A stretch of DNA of 24,097 nt from Erysipelotrichaceae bacterium (GTDB lineage Bacteria; Bacillota_I; Bacilli_A; Erysipelotrichales; Coprobacillaceae): positions 1 to 24,097 of the forward strand of contig JAGZJH010000034.1 in NCBI GenBank assembly GCA_018365815.1. The letters are read 5' to 3'. Shown one piece after another: positions 20,686-24,097 of this stretch. Both the position numbers and the translations under genes were made by a program. The notes under the pieces were generated by a model. That model was not told the DNA's origin, searched no databases, and saw nothing but the letters and a program-made list of their open reading frames with translations. Numbering within the stretch: the first letter of the stretch is position 1; each line of letters opens with the position of its first letter.

Positions 20686-21564
20686 ATGACCTTACGACAT
20701 TTAACTATCTTTATGGCTGTTGTGGAAGCTGGAGGCATGAACAAAGCCGCTAAAAAATTGCATTTATCTCAACCAAGTATTAGTTTAGCCATAGCAGAGT
20801 TAGAAGAACATTATGGTGTTAAATTATTTGAACGTCTTTCACAAAGATTATATCTCACAAAAGATGGTGAACTTTTACTATCTTTTTCTCGTCATATTTT
20901 AGATTCTTATAAACAGATGGAAGATATAATGAATCAGTCAGTAGAGAAAACACAAATACAAATTGGTTGTAGTATTTCTATAGGAACTTGTTTGATTAAT
21001 GATATCTTAGATGAGATAGAAAGAGTGCTTCCTAAATGTGAATTTCATGTGAAGGTTATGAATTCATCTGAAGTAGAACAAGCTTTATTAACGAATGAAA
21101 TTGATATTGGTTTGATTGAAGGTTTTGTGGTTGATGAATGTTTAACTTCTATTCCTATGTGTAAGGATGAACTTGTGATTGTATGTGGAAAAAAACATCC
21201 TTTTGCGAATAAGAAGAAGATGACTTTAGAATTGTTACATGGACAAAATTATGTCAGTAGGGAAAGTGGAAGTACTGAAAGAAATCAATATGAGCAATTC
21301 CTAGAACAAAATGGTATTGAATTAAATAGGATTTTTTGTAGTACCAATACGGAAGCAATTAAGAATGCTGTTATACATGGTAGAGGAATAGCTATATTTT
21401 CAAAAAGAATGATAGATAAGGAAGTTGAAGATGGTCGTTTAATTATATTGCCTATAGAAGATGTTCATATGATTAGAGATTTTCATTTTGTAAGACATAA
21501 GAATAAGTATATGTCTAAGGCGTTACAAATTATACAAGATATTTGCATTCAACATTTTCGTTGA
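20686..21564 (+). CDS. LysR-family transcriptional regulator
   Basis: A 292-residue LysR-type regulator. The N-terminal helix-turn-helix (1-60) reads MTLRHLTIFMAVVEAGGMNK and continues with the classical SQPSISLAIAELEE. The substrate-binding domain (about 90-290) follows. ATG 20686 is chosen because it begins the canonical LysR N-terminus and has AAAGGA seven bases before; a TTG further up gives nine extra, non-family residues. It is in line with the two transporter genes and close behind them, so it is likely co-transcribed and may control them or the downstream dehydrogenase. The effector is unknown. Confidence 0.9.
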   Translation: MTLRHLTIFMAVVEAGGMNKAAKKLHLSQPSISLAIAELEEHYGVKLFERLSQRLYLTKDGELLLSFSRHILDSYKQMEDIMNQSVEKTQIQIGCSISIGTCLINDILDEIERVLPKCEFHVKVMNSSEVEQALLTNEIDIGLIEGFVVDECLTSIPMCKDELVIVCGKKHPFANKKKMTLELLHGQNYVSRESGSTERNQYEQFLEQNGIELNRIFCSTNTEAIKNAVIHGRGIAIFSKRMIDKEVEDGRLIILPIEDVHMIRDFHFVRHKNKYMSKALQIIQDICIQHFR

Positions 21565-21674
21565 TTAAAGATGTTTAAAATTGAATTTTTATTGCCTATA
21601 AGCAGAGGATTTGTTACGATAATAAAAAAGACAAGGAGAAGATGATTATGGGTTAATTAGATGGAAAGGTCGCA

Positions 21675-22445
21675 TTGATTACTGGGGCAGCTGCTGGTCT
21701 TGGTGAAGGGATTGCTGAAGCGTATGTGAAATATGGAGCTAAGATCTGTATGGTAGACTTAGATAAGAATGTCGAAGAAACAGCTAAAAAATTAAGAGAA
21801 GAATATCATGCGGATATTATAACTTATGTTGGAAATGTTGCAGATAAGGAACAAATGAAAGAAGCTGTGAAAAAAACAGTAGAAGCATTTGGAGAAGTGA
21901 ATATTGCATGTTGTAATGCGGGTGTTTGTCGTTTAGCCCCTTTTGAAGAAATGACTGATGAAATGAGAGATTTTCATATTGATGTCAATATCAAAGGGGT
22001 ATGGAATACTTGTCAAGCTGTTATTCCGTATATGTTAAAGCAAGGTAAAGGAAGTATTGTGATTGCTTCTTCAGTGACTGGTGATTTGGTAGCTGATGCA
22101 GGAGAAGCTGCTTATGCTATGACAAAATCAGCACTTGTGGGACTTACAAAATGTTTAGCTGTTGAATATGCTGATAGAAATATTCGTGTTAATTGTTCAC
22201 AACTTGGTTATGCCAGAACACCAATGGTTGAAAAGATGGCTGTGGAATCAAATCCTGATGATCCAGAAAGTGCAATTAATGACATTGCAGTAGGTGTACC
22301 GATGAAAAGACTTGCGAAGCCTATTGAAGTGGGAGAGTTATTTGCTTTCTTAGGGAGTGATGAATCTAGTTATATTACAGGTTCTCAATTTGTTATTGAT
22401 GGAGGAAGTACTTTACCTGAAACAATGAGTATGGGTACTCATTAA
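21675..22445 (+). CDS. ucpA: UcpA-like short-chain dehydrogenase, stop at codon 3
   Basis: A short-chain dehydrogenase/reductase (NAD(P)-dependent oxidoreductase) closely resembling Escherichia UcpA along its length. It has the cofactor loop TGAAAGLGEG, NAG, and the catalytic Ser (ASSVTGD), Tyr and Lys (YAMTK). RDFHIDVNIKGVW and the C-terminal SYITG..FVIDGGSTLPET are UcpA-type. The natural start is clearly ATG 21648, behind AAGGAGA, giving Met-Gly then LDGKVALITG. The third codon, however, is TAA (21654-21656), where relatives have Lys or Gln. A shorter product could begin at TTG 21675 but would lose the first strand of the Rossmann fold. It is a pseudogene, a read-through gene, or a sequencing error. 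The rest is intact, with a terminator after it. Confidence 0.8.
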   Translation: MITGAAAGLGEGIAEAYVKYGAKICMVDLDKNVEETAKKLREEYHADIITYVGNVADKEQMKEAVKKTVEAFGEVNIACCNAGVCRLAPFEEMTDEMRDFHIDVNIKGVWNTCQAVIPYMLKQGKGSIVIASSVTGDLVADAGEAAYAMTKSALVGLTKCLAVEYADRNIRVNCSQLGYARTPMVEKMAVESNPDDPESAINDIAVGVPMKRLAKPIEVGELFAFLGSDESSYITGSQFVIDGGSTLPETMSMGTH

Positions 22446-22452
22446 ATAAAAG

Positions 22453-22482
22453 CCGTATTCTTTTTAAGAATATGGTTTTTTT
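22453..22482 (+). terminator. Terminator of the ucpA-like gene
   Basis: CCGTATTCTT (22453-22462) pairs with AAGAATATGG (22466-22475) with one wobble pair, followed by seven T. Confidence 0.88.
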
Positions 22483-22534
22483 CATTGTTGTGTAAGAATG
22501 TTTATAATACAATGATATTAAGGAAGTGATGAGA

Positions 22535-23809
22535 ATGAAATATGCTTTAGTCAATGGAAAGATTTTAAATGGTCACGAAGACATGGAAATCCTTGAAAAT
22601 CATGTGATTTATGTAGAAGATGGACATATTGTTAGAATATCAAGTGATGTGTTAGATGGATATGAAAAGATTGATTTGAAAGGGCAGTATATTATGCCGG
22701 GTCTTATTAATATGCATGTGCATTTACCATCAAGTGGAAAACCTCAGAAAAAAGAAGTAGATACCACAAAATTAGTGAACTTTGTGACAAAGTATAAGTT
22801 GACAAGATTGGTTCTTCAAAAAATATGTGAATCATCAGCGAAGACTCAATTATTAAGTGGAGTTACAACAATTCGTACAATGGGTGGTGTGGAAAATTAT
22901 GATGCCATCATTCGTGATCGTATTGAAAGTGGAGAAATTTTAGGTCCACGTGTTTTAGCTAGTAATATGGCAGTTTCTGTGCCCAAAGGACATATGGCGG
23001 GTTCTTTGGCCTGTGAAGCAACAAGTGCTAAAGAAGCAGCAGAATATGTAGATAAAATTATTGAGGGAAAACCTAATGTCATTAAATTGATGATTACAGG
23101 TGGTGTTTTAGATGCAAAGAAAAAAGGTGAACCAGGTCTATTGAAAATGCCAGCAGAATATGTCAAAGCGGCTTGCGATAAAGCGCATGTTCATGGTTAT
23201 CAAGTTGCAGCTCATGTAGAAAGTCCTGAAGGTGTGAGAGTAGCTTTAGAAAATGGTGTAGATACAATTGAGCATGGAGCAAAACCTGATGAAAAGATTA
23301 TCCAATTATTTAAAGAAAAAGGTGCAAGTCATATTGCAACATTATCTCCTGCTTTACCTTTTGCTTTGTTTGATAGAAATGTAAGTCATGTGAATGAAAT
23401 GGCACAGTATAATGGAAAGCTTGTTTTTGAAGGTATTATTGATTGTGCGAAAGTATGTTTAGAAAATAATATTCCAGTTGGACTTGGAACAGATACAGGG
23501 TGTCCTTATATTACTCATTATGATATGTGGAGAGAACTCTATTATTTCCATAAATATTGTGGCGTTTCAAATCGTTTTGCTCTTTATACAGCTACAAAGA
23601 GAAATGCTGAAATCGCAGGTATTGATGATTGTGTTGGGACAATTGATATAGGTAAAGAGGCAGATATGATTGTTACAAAGGATAATCCGTTAAACTCTTT
23701 AGAGGCTTTAAGGCATGTTTCAATGGTTATAACAAAAGGAAAAGTCGTTGAGAATCCTCGAGTGAAAAAGATGAAGAAAGTTGAAGAAACTTTAGATAAG
23801 TTTCTTTAA
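22535..23809 (+). CDS. Metal-dependent amidohydrolase (imidazolonepropionase/prolidase-like)
   Basis: A 424-residue amidohydrolase-superfamily enzyme, expected to be cytoplasmic with a binuclear metal site. It has the N-terminal beta-sandwich (KYALVNGKILNG), MPGLINMHVHL with metal ligands His61 and His63, Lys184 (VIKLMITGG), the candidate carbamylated bridging Lys, His227 (AAHVESPEG), His247 (TIEHGA) and Asp320 (GLGTDTG). This set matches the imidazolonepropionase-like and Xaa-Pro dipeptidase (Sgx9260-type) subgroup, which hydrolyses cyclic amides or dipeptides; the substrate cannot be fixed. ATG 22535 is chosen with AAGGAAG ten bases upstream; GTG 22526 or ATG 22529 are possible. The gene is separated from the ucpA-like gene by a terminator. 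Confidence 0.88.
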   Translation: MKYALVNGKILNGHEDMEILENHVIYVEDGHIVRISSDVLDGYEKIDLKGQYIMPGLINMHVHLPSSGKPQKKEVDTTKLVNFVTKYKLTRLVLQKICESSAKTQLLSGVTTIRTMGGVENYDAIIRDRIESGEILGPRVLASNMAVSVPKGHMAGSLACEATSAKEAAEYVDKIIEGKPNVIKLMITGGVLDAKKKGEPGLLKMPAEYVKAACDKAHVHGYQVAAHVESPEGVRVALENGVDTIEHGAKPDEKIIQLFKEKGASHIATLSPALPFALFDRNVSHVNEMAQYNGKLVFEGIIDCAKVCLENNIPVGLGTDTGCPYITHYDMWRELYYFHKYCGVSNRFALYTATKRNAEIAGIDDCVGTIDIGKEADMIVTKDNPLNSLEALRHVSMVITKGKVVENPRVKKMKKVEETLDKFL

Positions 23810-24002
23810 AAAATAATAAAGAGGTTTATGTAAGAATTATAACATCTATAACATTTCTTATCTTTTACTAATGAATAAAATGCAATTTTTATAACTTATA
23901 ATACAATAGAAATAAATTGAATTTTTAAACATTGGTATGAAAAGGCAAAAATATATGGCTATGTTAAACTATTTGGTTGTTAATATAAATAACAAAAAGG
24001 GT
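23810..24002. other. AT-rich intergenic stretch, nothing recognised
   Basis: No gene, RNA or clear terminator was seen between the amidohydrolase stop and the IS end. TATAAT-like hexamers occur (about 23898-23903) but without a convincing partner. Confidence 0.4.
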
Positions 24003-24097
24003 TGGAGGTGCGGACAATTTCTTGGACTTATTAATTAAGCTAAATTCAAGTTTTGTCTGTACTCACTAGGACTCATATAATTTAACGATTTTTTTAT
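24003..24097 (-). mobile_element. End of an IS3-type element
   Basis: The last bases of the window carry the 3' end of an IS3-type transposase followed by a distinctive GC-richer end (TGGAGGTGCGGACAATTTCT from 24003), probably the terminal inverted repeat. The rest lies outside the window, so the repeat cannot be confirmed. Confidence 0.5.
24035..24097 (-). CDS. IS3-family transposase, C-terminal fragment (runs off window)
   Basis: The minus-strand frame ending at TAA 24035-24037 reads IKKSLNYMSPSEYRQNLNLA. The MSPSEYR pattern close to the C-terminus is typical of the IS3-family OrfB (DDE integrase-type) transposase, just after the catalytic Glu region. Only 20 residues are inside the window, so nothing can be said of the intactness of the gene. 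Confidence 0.65.
   Translation of the reverse strand: MKKSLNYMSPSEYRQNLNLA

Noticed and set aside
22897..23166. Open minus-strand frame of 89 codons
   Set aside because: Antisense shadow of the amidohydrolase; no start signals.
1..24097. CRISPR array
   Set aside because: No set of regularly spaced 24-40 base direct repeats was seen, and no cas-like genes.

Overview
The window is low-GC (roughly 30%) DNA with strong AGGAGG-type ribosome binding sites, several TTG and GTG starts, UUCG-loop terminators and a glycine riboswitch. Together with protein flavour (AGCS symporter, LPXTG-type anchor, YhcG nuclease, ICE-like helix-turn-helix genes) this points to a gut-type Firmicute, most likely Erysipelotrichia or Coprobacillaceae. 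That placement is an inference from composition and gene style; no rRNA or other phylogenetic marker is present.

Layout. 1-6.7 kb is an insertion-sequence graveyard. It holds a truncated IS4-type transposase, two separate remnants of IS91-type transposases (N-terminal part at 1280-1885, C-terminal part at 6146-6500), and one IS1595-type element with both inverted repeats (3841-5012) whose transposase has two homopolymer frameshifts. Broken host genes lie between them: a methyltransferase, an amidase tail and an LPXTG-type surface-protein tail. The one intact host gene in this stretch is a sodium:alanine/glycine symporter under a glycine riboswitch. 6.7-7.8 kb holds an orphan YhcG/DUF1016 PD-(D/E)XK nuclease. 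7.9-11.6 kb is ordinary chromosome: tRNA-His, an AdhR-like MerR regulator, and a tightly overlapping operon of dihydrofolate reductase, PlsC-type acyltransferase, PAP2 phosphatase and AI-2E-family permease.

11.8-17.59 kb is an integrative-element module beside tRNA-Arg(CCU). On the minus strand it carries two helix-turn-helix proteins, a serine-recombinase-like protein without the catalytic Ser, a GC-richer structured non-coding block with iteron-like repeats, a solitary MazF/PemK toxin, an excisionase-like protein, and two tandem paralogous tyrosine recombinases. Of these two, only the last in the operon keeps its catalytic residues. The module ends abruptly inside a P-type cation ATPase whose first two thirds are absent.

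17.59-23.8 kb is plus-strand chromosome: the ATPase tail, a CDF-family cation transporter, a paired short-chain chromate-type transporter with a LysR regulator, a UcpA-like short-chain dehydrogenase with a stop at codon 3, and a metal-dependent amidohydrolase. The window closes with the end of an IS3-type element.

The most notable signals are the catalytically dead recombinase paralogue beside its active sister, the structured RNA or iteron region next to it, the interleaved complementary segments in the IS1595 leader, and the nonsense codon in the ucpA-like gene.
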